In this document: one piece after another, positions 34,996 through 47,799 of the stretch | Layout: every line of letters begins with the position of its first letter | Numbering within the stretch: position 1 is the first letter of the stretch | From: Ceratothoa steindachneri | Lineage: Eukaryota; Arthropoda; Malacostraca; Isopoda; Cymothoidae | Assembly (NCBI GenBank): GCA_963969495.1 | Contig: OZ018323.1 | Location: 72,822,920 to 72,886,919, forward strand | Direction of reading: 5' to 3' | DNA length: 64,000 nucleotides | Notes under the pieces: generated by a model | Seen by the model: only the letters and a program-made list of their open reading frames with translations | The model's database searches: none | Told to the model about the DNA's origin: nothing | Made by a program: the position numbers and the translations under genes

Positions 34996-35345
34996 CCAAC
35001 TAAAATTCCTTGCAACAAGAGTTATGCCTTCTAGAGAAATTAGCTTACCTAAATATAGGCACTAACCTACTCGTACTTGGTTTCTTAATCTGAAATAACC
35101 ACTGACTAAAATCACAAAAAAAACACAAACAAATTATTATAACAGTTCCTTGAGCTGCTCCAGCTTCTTAAGTTTCAAAAAAGGGGAAAGCAATCGTTAA
35201 AACTAAAAGGAACTACTAATACTCTATTATTATGACGAATAACACTATGCTTTACTCGACTGAGACCAGTGTTTGCAAAGATATAGCGTTAAACCTTACA
35301 CACCTGATACCAAATTTAAATAGTATATATATATATATATATATA

Positions 35346-36491
35346 TGTCGTAGAATGGACTCTCGACGATATACCATATATAAATATTTGATGTAAGAAC
35401 TTCTTAAATTAGCTTTAGAGTGCGTAAATATCTGGCGGGCCGATATTTTGTATCTTCGATATGCTTAAGAAGTGGAACTGAGCTCAAGGATAATAATATT
35501 GCTATCATTAATAAAATAGAGTTTTATTAATTATAACTATCAACAAACACAAAACGGAAAATATTGACATAAACAGAGAATGGAAAGGGTCGTGGGGGCT
35601 CGGGCTAATCCAAGGATTAAAGGATTTAAAAAGGTAAAACAAATATAGAGTTAAAGGGATGGGATAGTTCGCTAAACCATTTAAAGCACAGGATAGAATT
35701 GACAAAAGGGTTAAGTACTCAAAGGTGACGTTTGGCTTACGTAACTTTATACTAGTGGTGCAGTGGAAGGCGACGTGAAGGAATTTTCGGTCCGCTGGTG
35801 AGTTCCATCCGAAGGGGGGGGGGAATAAGAGGATCCTGACGTGGCTTCTGGGGAATGAGAACCGTTTCTCGACAAACGGCTTGAAGAACAATGGCTGTTC
35901 TACGTTGTTCTCTTCCAAACAACATGGGGGGGGGGTGAGAACCGTCTCTTGTCTACGGGCTCAAGAACAATGGCTGTTTTAATGTTGTTCTCTTCTTGAA
36001 CAACAAGGGGGAAGGGTGAGAACCGTTTCTTGGCGAACGGATTCAAAAGAACAATGGCTGTTCTACGTTGTTCTCCTCTGAACAACAGAAGGGGGCGGGG
36101 CGAGGACCGTCTCTTGTCTACGGGCTCAAGAACAATGGCTGTTTTAATGTTGTTCTCCTCTGAACAACAAGGGGGAAGGGTGAGAACCTTTTCTTGGCGG
36201 AGGCTCAAAAGAACAATGGCTGTTCTAACGTTGTTCTCTATCTGAACAACGAGAAAGGAAGCCTTGAGGACTTGGCGTCACGAAAGGCTCGAACCTTTGG
36301 CACTCAAGGGATATTGTCCTCCTTCTGGACAAGTAATGGTGAATCTTAAGGTCGAGGTCCCTTGGCACACAAAGTGAGAGAGGGTCGTGGTGATGTTTCG
36401 CGACGAAAATCTGGATCTCCAATCTGATCTTAGTGGTAAAGTTTGCATCTAAATAGTCGAAACTAACGCTGTCTCAACCCTCTCTATCACA
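35346..36491 (-). repeat. Gypsy 5' LTR (copy B)
   Basis: Second copy of the LTR at 20699-21846, including five hairpin units (about 35856-36252). G runs differ in length, and the TA run just outside it is 4 bases longer than in copy A. After this LTR the sequence continues as in copy A. Confidence 0.92.
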
Positions 36492-39400
36492 ATGTTACAG
36501 CCGTGTGTTTTTGTGTCCATCTGGGCATTTAAAAAAATTACATAATTTTATTTTACTTGCACACCAATTTTTAATTTATGTATTGTGAAATACAAAACCT
36601 TTTTCTCTCGCACACCCTTTTATATTTTGTGAGCGACGCGAAAAAGTGCCGGTGAACTAGTAAAAAAGACCCGTAGAGCGGATTTTTGTAGAAATAGGAC
36701 TCAAGACTAGTAAACTTCACAAACATAAAAATGACGATGGAGAAAATAGAAGAACTTCAACCTATCTCACTCATTAAATCCGAAAAATTCATTTATGAAA
36801 TGTTTAGCTCAACATCTTAAGACGGAAGACTTTTTAATTACAGGAACCCTTAATATTGTTGCTATACAGCGAATATTTATCTATCAAATTCATTTTTATT
36901 CGTAGTTCAAGCACCCCTGATTCCATTGTCACAAGAGAAAATAATATATACCGAAAACAGATTTATTCTATTTTTATTTATTCGTACCTTAATTTACTTG
37001 GAATTTTTTCTACTGATAAATTCCATCATATTTATGTAATTACATCAACAAATAAATAAATTTCTGTCTGCATTCCAAAGTTCAAACATCATTGATTGCA
37101 ACTAAGCGCAACTTTAGAAGACCCGTTTCGCGCCATATAGCCATGTAAGCACTATCGGCTTAGAATACTTTATCAAGGGTGCGCTTTATCAATCTTTTTA
37201 AGAAATCCACTATCACCTATTTCTATGTTCTCGTTTTTTGCTTAGCTCGCAAGGGAGTAGGAGGGGTGCACATACAGCCAATCATTCTACTCCTCTTTCT
37301 CTATACGACCCTCCCAAAATGTGTTGCTAAGATTGTGGAAATAAATAGGTTCCCTATTCTTCGAAATTATTATTTTTCACCTCGATTTTTCTATTCATGG
37401 CGGCTGCTCGGTTATTAAATTATGAGGCCTCACGGAACAGATTGAAAGCTCTCATTTTTGTTAACTGTGCCTTTGTTAAGTGCCTTAGCAACAAAGTAAC
37501 TATGTCATAGTTGGATAAAACTTTCATACTTATGGTACATACATTTGCATATAATTAGTTATATAAAAAGACGATAGATGATTGATAGACAAATAGAACG
37601 AATTAAAATCTTAGAAGTTGCAGAAGTTTACATTTTTCCAAAGCTAAACTGTTCTTTATATCAAACTCTTTCATCTGCTGATCAAATTTTGTATTTCATT
37701 TTTCGCAAATCTCAATGATATCGCAGCAGAAACTTTCTATGTAAGCAGCAAACAAAATGCACTCCTAAAATATTTCCTTGTATTATATATCTCTCTAAGA
37801 AAAAATTTAGAATTTTGTATACGAGCAAAATACTTTTTTGCTTGACGTCGTACGTTTTGGGTGCCGCTTACTTTGAAGATAAGGTAGAAAAAGTGTATTC
37901 CAGCCCACTGGTTGTAAATGTTACAAATAAACAGGCATTGTTGGAAAGTGACCTATTCTTCTTAGGTTAGAATTGGTACACCGTCTCAAAAACCCGTGAA
38001 AACTTCTCCCGCATAATATAGGATTGGAAAACCTACATTAAATTTGTCATTACCTCCTTCTTAATAATACCCTATATGTTAACCACTTTAAGATGTTCCC
38101 TACCTCCTCGGATATAATTTTATATAAACCCTTGTAAACTTTAGATCGGAGACACTGAGCAAATCTTGTAGTTTGAATAAAACTAAAAGTCATATTACTG
38201 CTTCTGCTTCTCGTCCACTGCGTCGTACCAATTCATAATAAAAGACTGGCAAGCAGACACTGCAGGTACTGTGGACACTCAAGGCCACACGAAGCATTAC
38301 ATCGAAACCCCTGCAAGAATCCTCATTCAACTTCAGATTGCCAGTGTACCAATCTACCAGGCAGTCTTCTCTCACCAACAGTCTTCATTTTACGGAATAG
38401 TCAAAGAAACACTTTTGTCAAGCTTCAAGCTGTCGCCATTAGGTGGGGGGAAAAACTTCATTTTTATTTTGATTGCTGAGTAGAGACTAATTTCTTTCCA
38501 TTTTATTTGGAAATGAGATTCCGTGCAAAAAAATTTCCCAAATTGTGGAAAGAGGCAATTCTCCACATTTTGGGAGAACATCACTTACCTAACAAGAAAC
38601 ACAAGAGAGGGACAAGCTCAAGTACTCCTACAAGAATGCAATAACATGCCATACCTTTCTGCGTTTTCCTTAATGCAGCATCCAGCCTTTGCATCAAGGG
38701 AAAAAACTACGAAAGGTCAACTCTCCACATTGCTTGGCAAAGTCGGCACTCTTTTGTAATTCTTAATTCACTCACCTGTTATTCCAAACTTTTATCTGAT
38801 GCAGTGTAAACAAAGCCTAGTGATCAATCTTTATATTAATTTATCTAATTCACTCTTGTAGCAATAAAAGTAGTTGCTGCAGTGATATGAGATGGAGCAG
38901 ATATTCCATTTAATAATAGTAATGGAATCCGTGAATTAATTAATCCACAAATTTATGCTGTAGCGAATAATTAATTTCATGTGTTACCATTTCTCTCGTA
39001 ATAATTCACGAATAACATTGTGTATAGTAATAAAGCATCCAAAATTTATCTCTTACATTGTAATCCCACAGGAAGTAAATCATATATTTATCCCCTTAAA
39101 TTCGTACCGACTTATTAAAATCCTCGTTGGTTTCGGAGTTGAAACAGGCTAAAACATTAGTGACTGATAACCACAGGTTGGTGGTCTCAGCCAACTTAAG
39201 GAATCAAAGAATATATAAAATTATTTACTTCTTTTATGGCAATACCCTAATTAATCAGGTCAGAGCCAATGTTGGTACTTATTAATGCAGAACATGCGTA
39301 TTTTACCGATAATCATTGACACTTGCAGTCTCTTACTCGACTATATGCAAATTATCCATGCACAAACATTAGATGAATGCTTAGCGCATTAGTTTCCTTG

Positions 39401-41003
39401 AATAACCTATAATTCCTATGTAAATTTCATAAATATAAGATATGGAACTATTTCCACATCAACTATCTAAAATATTCACAAAGTATACTCTTTCAAAATA
39501 ATCATAAACGCAATAACAAACGGTTACTACTCCTATTCTGAGAGTGAGGGTCATGAAAAGAGTTAGTGATCGATACTGTTTTCCAAGAAATATTTTAAAT
39601 TTATATGAATAAAGGAATGAATAGGCAATTTAAATAGTTAAATTAATTATTTTTTCTTAAAGTATAACAATAATAACCCTGCCATAATATTTCAAATCTG
39701 AAAATGATTAAATTGCCCACATGCCGGATGATCGCGCTCACTGCGGAAAATTTTAGTTCTCGTTTCCTGTGCTCAAAAGACCTACAGTAATTTGAGGCAG
39801 CGATAGTTTACTTCTTCATTCCTCGCACAGATGCACATACCTCATATTTCAGGTTTCCTATACACTAACTAGGAGATTGAATGGTGATATGAAATTGTTA
39901 ATGATGGCAATAACAGCACACCTCAAAATTTTACATCTTGTTTGCAATCCTTGATGAGAAGAAGCATGAAGATCAACCTAGAAAATACGATGAGGTACGC
40001 CTAATTCTCCCAATAAACGGAGGTAGTCGTCCAAGCATTTGAAAATCCAAGCGGCTGTGAGATCAATTGTTAGGTGCAAGTTCAAGAGAAGTGGAACTTA
40101 ATACATAGGCATTTGCTTACTAGTGATTAGAAATATCATCGTTCATTTAATTAATATAACTTATATACGATTAGCCTTTGAATCCTAGCATTCAGGGATG
40201 GTAAGTATTTTCGCTCATCCTTTTATCATACAATACTTTAAAGCATAAGTAGATATATTCTAACATTATCAAAAATTTAATTAATACCACATGGTAGGGT
40301 AATTAGGAAAAAAAGATATAAAAATCATTAAGATAGTCCATTAAATATATACTTACCAAAGTTAAAGAAAGAAAGTTTCGAGTGCAATACACTGCCTAAA
40401 ATTTGGACTTAGCTGTGTACACACAGATCGATATCAATGTGTAAACAATCACATTTTCTCTTAATCAAACTCGTTAAGGGCCTATTGCGCCTACATTGGA
40501 TGGGCTTGACCCGCCTCGCCTCACAAACCGTCTGACATGAAAAAGCCAGTCTCTCGAAATACTCGTGAAAATAATAGGAAATGTTCGGGTGATTAGAGGA
40601 AATCAAAGATACAGAAATATTAGCAAGAGTAGAGGCATATTCCATCATATAATACTGTATTGAATCTTATTATTGTTAAACTTTATGGTTAAAGCTCAAC
40701 TTCTAACATCTACCTTAATCCAAGAGTCATTTCTCCCAGCCTTGAAACAATTTAATCTCCAATTGGACAAATAAGTTATTGATCGTCACACCAAATAATT
40801 TCCTTGAATAAATGTGGCTTTTTTAATTGTCCAGATCACTTGTTTTCTGTCCGCACTCTTCAGTCATGGCCAAAATTTAGAAATATACAAATATTCTTTT
40901 TTATTTCCTTTTTCAAATTTAAGGAATAGGAATAATTATTCTAATATGTATGTAAATTATTGCATGTTTTATTCGTTGAATCCACAAGCGTGCTTGTTCC
41001 TAT
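36492..41003. other. No recognised gene (copy B counterpart of 21847-26358)
   Basis: Near-identical copy of the gene-poor segment in copy A, including the possible copia-like LTR fragment at about 37939-38235. One substitution was noticed at 37124. Confidence 0.6.
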
Positions 41004-42295
41004 TACCAGGGCGGCCAATGAGTTTTGCAATTCGGATATAAGGAAACAAGATATTAGGAAAAGTGTTTTATTATTTTTCAATATAACTACCCTCGACATG
41101 AAGGCACAGGCGCCATTTGCCTCTGAGACTTCAAATTCCGGACAACCAGATATCTCCCGACTGCTGTTCAATCCACTCCTGGATGGCGAGATGGACATCT
41201 TCATCGTCCCCAAACCGGCGTCCTGCAGTGCAGCCTTGAGCTAGCGGAAAAAACTAGTCGCTAGGGGCCAGATCTAGACTGTAGGGGGGATGGTTAAGCT
41301 CCTAGAATCCGCACTCGCGCAGGGCAGCTTGTGAAACTCTTGCCTTGTGGACAGGGGCATTGTCGTCGAGGAGTAGGACATCGCGTGTCAACTTGCCGCG
41401 CCGCTTCTGACGGATGCACCTCTTCAACTCAGTTAGTTCCTTGGCGTAATATTGGCCTGTGATGGTCCTTCCACCGGGCACATAGTCCACCATTAATACT
41501 CATTCAGAATCCCAGATGATGGTGACTATGATCTTCCCGGCTGAAAGTTGGGTCCGGAACTTAATGGGGGTTGGAGAGCCCCTGTGCTTTCAGCCAATGC
41601 TTTCGAGCTTGATCTCAAAATCCAAGTGATGGACACACGTTTCATCACCTGGCACTAAGCGTGACTCGAATCCCGCCGATTCTAGGTTGTACAGAAGCAG
41701 CAGCTTCTCCGAACTTTGAAAACGTTCAGGGCGATCAGGGGCGTGAGGTTTCTAGGGACCCAACGGGCAGAGACCTTGGTCATGGCCCAATTGTCGTGTA
41801 TGATGTTGATAACACTTTCATGTGATATTCCAAGTTCTCGCTCGATTTCTTCGGCCTTTACCCGTTGATTTTCGAGGATCCTCGTCTCCACACGGGCCAC
41901 ATTGTCCTCGTTGGTCACATTTGTTGAGCGTTCTGGACGGGGTTTATCTTCAAGAAACTCACGACCATGGCGGAACTCCATATTCCAGCGATCAATGGTT
42001 GCATAGGAAGGGGTGGTGTCGGTGTACACTGCAACCATGCGTTCATCGATCTCTTTTGCATTCTTGCCTTCATTGGTCAAAATTTGATCACTGCGCGGTG
42101 CTCAACCTTCTCCATTGTTGAAATATTTGTGACTGACGATCTGCGATCAGCTACTGCTTCTTGAATAGACGAGGCAGGAGCGTGCGGCTGCAGGTCCTGA
42201 CTTGTCATAACTTGTCCTAACACCCGTACAAACAGCCATCCCCCTTCCTCTGTTTTACTCTACCGATTCGCAAAACTTATTGACCGCCTCTTGTA
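41004..42295 (-). mobile_element. mariner DNA transposon, complete TIR to TIR (copy B)
   Basis: Duplicate of 26359-27651 with identical termini. It differs at 41873 (no stop here) and by one A fewer in an A run at 42079-42082. Confidence 0.9.
41071..42115 (-). pseudogene. mariner transposase pseudogene (copy B)
   Basis: Same gene as in copy A, but with glutamate codon GAA at the position of copy A's private stop. The helix-turn-helix half therefore reads on through ENQRVKAEEIERELGISHES to WVPRNLTP (41682-42080). It has instead lost one A at about 42079, which breaks the frame shortly after the start. The downstream lesions (stops near 41301 and 41247, frame changes near 41500-41690) are shared. 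Confidence 0.88.
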
Positions 42296-45200
42296 CTTTA
42301 GGGGTAAATTCATAGTCCCTGGTGTATTGTTATTCGATAAAATGGGTAAAATATGGGTTAAGAGAACGATGCTGTGTAATTATAGTTAATTTTCAATCCC
42401 AGAAATTTTTCTTTGCAATTATAACCTAGAATCATTGTTGCTCTTCCCCTAAAATGACATGAAATTTAAAGAGATAGTTGTTAAGGGTTTGCATCAAGGA
42501 GCACCATCTTTACGGTCATAATAGATTTATCATGATTGGATACTCTCAGGTGAGCAAATTTTCTGGATGCCAAGTGCTTCAACTGAAAGCTAAGTTAGCT
42601 TTCAGGTAAGGTCCCATGTTAAGAGGCTGGCTTCCTGCAGTGCCATGCTTGCCTAGGATTGGAAAGGGGCAGGAGTGAACGCTTTACCGAGTACAGTAAT
42701 GTGGAGCCTTATACAAAAAATATCTCACTTCGAGAAGGGTTTCGAAAGGGCCTTATCTTACCAAATAGAACCTTACAGCTAGGCTCCACATTTGTTGAAA
42801 ATATAAATAATAATTTGACAAAGAATAGAGCATATTAATATTCTCTGATAAAGCTCCCTTACGGTTAACTGTGGTTTGTTGAAGATCCCTCTTTACGAGA
42901 AGAAAAGTGGAGGGTTTTCAAAATTCTTGGATTGTGATCACGGTGAAGCATCCATCGCTCTCCAAATTCAGAGTTTCTACTGATCTAAAGCTACTAGTGC
43001 CGTAACACTTTGCACAAAAACAATGCCATAAACTAACAAAAATACCAAAAGGTGCTTCAAAGGCACTTTTTTCCGGCAGTTCAAGACCAATTAAGTGGTA
43101 ATAATTGAAACTCTCAGCATGATGGCACATCTATTAACAAACAAAAGCAATATCAACGTTTTTGGATAAAACTATCATCGAACTTTTGGGAATTTGTCCA
43201 GCAAATTCGCCTGATTTGAAGCCAATAGTGAATTTTGAGCGATAATCAAACTGACAATAAGAAACAGAAGCAATACCATTTTGAGTATTTACGGCTGCTT
43301 ATTTAAAAAAAGATAGAGTAATATTAGTTAAAATATTCACAAATATGTTGTCTCCAAAATACTAAAAGTAATTGAAGCACAACTGAAGAACAAGGGTCAT
43401 GATTATTTTCATATTAACTGCCCGTAACAGTTTAATGTATTTATTAATATAATTTGCTTAGTCTCTAATTTTGTCTATATTTCACTTTGAAGTTATGATA
43501 CACAGAAAGTAAACCAAAATGCATCCTCTTCGTAGATGTATTTACTTTCTTAGATGAAAAATATCCTAGTCTCAACTTTTGCTCATGAACATCCATATTC
43601 GCCATTTATCCAGTTCTTGAGTACAACTATTTCACGATCCTACATGTATTCTTAACTTAGCTTGATATAATAGGGAGTTTCAAAGTACTTGCACAGCTGC
43701 AAGTGATGCATTTGTGTAATAGTAATCACAATCACCAATAAAACTCCACTGGATTACACTTTATTACCTTGAATAAAGCCATATACCGAAGATCCAACTT
43801 ATCGCCTACTAGGTTACCATAGAAATTCCTACAGAATAGTACTGATCAACCTCTTGACCAAGACAGTACTTATGTAAGATGCCTTTCCTTTCAGACCCTT
43901 CAACATTCCGTGGAGCGAGTGGAAAATTGCAGAGTCGCTGTGCCTTTGTTACACAAGAAACCGCTCGAGGCAGTCACATACTATGGTATTTAATCTCAAT
44001 TTATTCTAGCATAACCAGCTGTAACCTCTATAAAAAACCTAATATGTTACCCAAAACAAACCCGCATTTATTGTCTTCAGTAAAAATCGTATTAATTTAG
44101 GAGTTTATTGCGTCACATACTAATGTCTGAATAAAATTCCGTCTAGATCAGTAGCTAAAACATCGCCTAAAAATTCAAAATCTTTATCCATCTCGAACTT
44201 TTTCACCTTTTCTATAGTCTTTATTTTTAATGAAAATTTCTAAACTGATAAATAAATAATAATCCATGACTGTCATAAATAATATATACCCAGAAGTTAT
44301 TTTAGGCTATGCAATATTTTCTATTGCTGACATCAAATAGAAGAGCTCGTGAATGATATCGTACCGACGATATCTACTGGCTTTGACATAGGGTAGCTCA
44401 ATGAATCCACAACTATTTTATGCAAATTCTCTCCTATCCAAACAACCCGACAAATTGGATAAAATTCTTGACTTCCCGCAAGGAATGAGTTACATTTATA
44501 TTCAGATGCCAGAAATTTTGAATGATTTAGACAATAGAGGAACTATAATATCATTAAGCTTATAAGTTACAATATCTCCACTCCCAATTTTTTGGGCCAA
44601 TTCACAGCCTAACTATTACCCAACCAAGCACTTCTATCTACCAACCATCGTCTCGTAGAGTTTAAGCTACCCTCCCCATTCTGAATGCGAAGAATAGCTT
44701 CCCGATCTATAAATTTTGAAACTTGAAACTTGAAACTTATATTTGTTGCTCTGCGAATGCCTAACTCCCGCTTTACAAAGGCCAGGGACTCCGGATTCTC
44801 CATCTGTGTAACACTTACATTATTTTTGTTGCTGAAAGTGCACTAACTGCTAGATAAGCATTGCGATAACTTACCAGTAACTGGACACAATAATATATAT
44901 CCCTTCATTTGCCTCCTTACCATTTCCTGCCATCCACGTGTAACATTGCTGCTTAAGGAATTGTTCCTACGCACTAACGTCAATGAATAATTAACAATTT
45001 TATATGGGATTCTTCGTATATTCAATTTTTCTTGTCTAGTAGATTTCTAGAAACTTTATTACTATATACTACTACGAGCTAAATCAATATGTTACAAATT
45101 ATAATCCATGAAAATTTGGGCATCGTACCACTCTTGTCCTTAATTATTTAGTATAACTCTCCATAAAGCTGAGATTTTCTCGTCCCTTTAATTATCGCAA

Positions 45201-47315
45201 CATCAGATTACAGACAACTTAAATGTGCCCCTGCATACGGCAATATTGCCCTATTACTGACCTTGTACCTCACCTGCCCCCAAAGAGGTTGTTTTAATCA
45301 CTCTTATGGCCAGTTTAATATCCCTGTGGTCAGACCCATATCACCATTTCTTACAAAGTCGGCAGAGATGCTAAGAAACCTTTATTGACAACCGCAGACA
45401 TGGTACTTACTTTATCATTAAAACTAGAGAACTAAAATTAAATATAAAATTTTAGAAAATACTTTTAATTTTAATATGAATTGCAAAGACTTTTCATTGA
45501 AATTAGTCTCTGATATTGCCTAAGTTTCATTTGATCAAACAGCGTATAAAATAATGTATAAGGATAGTAATGGGCATTTGAAGGAAGAATCCATCTAAAA
45601 ACTAAATAACAGTAACATAAAACTTCCAGGTTTGACTTAAAAAATCGTAAGTTTTACATATCATTAATGTTCAGCTTGCTTTGAATAATGCTACTGATGA
45701 TGGTATTAGTGATTTATTAAGATTGCGAGAAGAGTTAAGGACGACAACTCGTATAAAAAAACAGCGTGTTCAATGAAAAAGTAAACACATGACACTGCCT
45801 AAAATATCTATACAATGCGCGTGTATAAAGAGTGTGATTTCACGCAAAATAAATCTCCATGACCAGACGTGTTACTGCAAACTGTTAACCAAACTCCCAG
45901 TGATGCTCACCTGATGCAATGTGAGTCAATGGGGGATTGATATTGGACATCAGCCGATATTTCACATCAAGTTACTAAAAATATGAAACTATATGTGTCT
46001 CATCAGAATCTTTTGTTGTCGAGGAACTAAGAAGAAAATCTACTTTTTACCAGAAAAGAAAGAAATAGCATCATCATATTTGTGATTTCAGAAATATAGA
46101 TCCCGGCAATTCAAATGTCCAGGTAAAGAGAAAGAATAAGAAAATATGATCTTTTCATTTCGTATAAAATTTGCCTTATTTGGTGATAAGAGGATGAAAG
46201 AACAAAACATTGGTTCATTCTACAAGTGAAAGTAGACAGATAAGTAAAAAGGCTAAATAATAAAAATATCGATAGTAAAAGAATTATGAGAGATAAGCTA
46301 TAATAGTTCAATGAGCAACGAGTTTGCTTATAAACACTCAAAAGGAAGTCAGTATCAAAAGAGTTTACCTATAAAAAAATATCATTATCTTTTGTGCATC
46401 AGGAGTGTAATTTTTGAAAATTAACGAAGCCATGAGAAAAGATATAAATAAAATACTAAAGTGTTTTGTGACATGGATGCTTTTGAGAGTAAACAAAATA
46501 ACTGCATTCTTTAAGCTACTTTAGCTAAACCACAATGAATTGGTCATAAAAAGTTATTAATAGATGTGATGTTAATATAATTCCCTAAATAATCTGACAA
46601 ATTTCGTAGTTATTTGGGAGCAAATATTGCTATATATTTTGTTTAGATATAGAATAAGCAGATTGGGAGAGAATCGATATGCTCTTCACTCTACGCAACC
46701 TCTCCCTTAGATTTCTTTAGCAATTTCTAAAGAGCCACAATTAGTTAAATTGCATCTACATACTTTAAGAAATAAAATAGATTATTTTTTACACTTTTTG
46801 GAAGACATTTTCATTTTGAGTTAGGTTCTAATGTAACTCATAAAATTAAACTGTTTTCTATTAATCTACTTTTAGTTTGGAGGATGCTGATGGCACAACC
46901 CTAATTATTACTAGCAGCGGGGATTCTACCTATGCAAATGGACGATATAAAAACAGAATTTATGATCGCAGGGGAGATACTAAAATTGAATAGTTTAGGT
47001 GGTAGGAAACAAACTCATATAAAGCGATCTCAAAAGCGGAATAGGCAAAGTGAGATCAGTTGCAGTTAAAATGTTGAATAAGGAAGGGACAAACCTCAGA
47101 GGAACTAACACCATGAGCTCCGAGAGGGTAGGGACTATCAAATCTCTACCCTAAAACATTTAGCAGTGTCTAAAAACGGAACCAGAGAGCCACTAAGATC
47201 CTGAAAAGGAGCAATATTTATTCATTATGCAGCATGCGAAGTAGATTACTCAATTATCACTGCATTTTTTTAGGTTCGAGTAAACTAAATTCTAAGGCAG
47301 CGAGTCTGCAATGAC
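42296..47315. other. No recognised gene (copy B counterpart of 27652-32671)
   Basis: Near-identical to the copy A segment, with substitutions at 44035 and 45087. It carries the 23-bp palindrome at 42583-42605. Confidence 0.6.
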
Positions 47316-47498
47316 TTAACACATTGACTGCCAAGGTTGGTAGACCAAAAATGGTCACTGCGCGCCAAGGTACTTTCTTCACATAAATAGAGTATTTATC
47401 ATGTAATAAATGTGTTGGTCCCATTTATTGTTGATTTGGGTGATTTCCGAGGTCATGAGGTCATTTTTTGTTTTGACTACTCACGTGATGTGTGACTG

Positions 47499-47560
47499 GG
47501 GGGGACTTTGTCAGTCTTATGTGACTGACACGTCAATTACATAAGACTGTCAAAGCCCCC
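47499..47560. repeat. Subterminal inverted repeat of the complete piggyBac, 5' side
   Basis: Same 22-base imperfect stem as in copy A, containing GTCAGTCTTATGTGACTGAC (47511-47530). That palindrome recurs at the 3' side as GTCAGTCATATGTGACTGAC (50012-50031), which suggests a shared protein-binding site. Confidence 0.8.
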
Positions 47561-47799
47561 TGGTTTCGCATCACCTGTCAGTTGTATTTGACCGAGTTTT
47601 ATATTTCACTTTCAGAACATAGGTATTATCAATAATCTCAATTTCTTCCTTTTATTGCAGCTCTATAATTGAACATAATTTCAGCTCTGTAATTTAACAT
47701 AAGTTCAGTTCTATAATTGAACATAAGATCAGCTCTATAATTGTACATAATACATTTCAAATTAGTAGCCTTCTAAAATAAGTGCCGGTAGTTCAGACA

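Larger units (their letters stand above)
33818..36491 (-). mobile_element. Gypsy element fragment (copy B): partial gag plus 5' LTR
   Basis: The duplicated part of the gypsy element: the N-terminal two-thirds of gag, leader and 5' LTR. Protease, RNase H and the 3' LTR are absent because the duplication starts in gag. At 33818 it is fused to the piggyBac fragment on its left. Confidence 0.92.
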
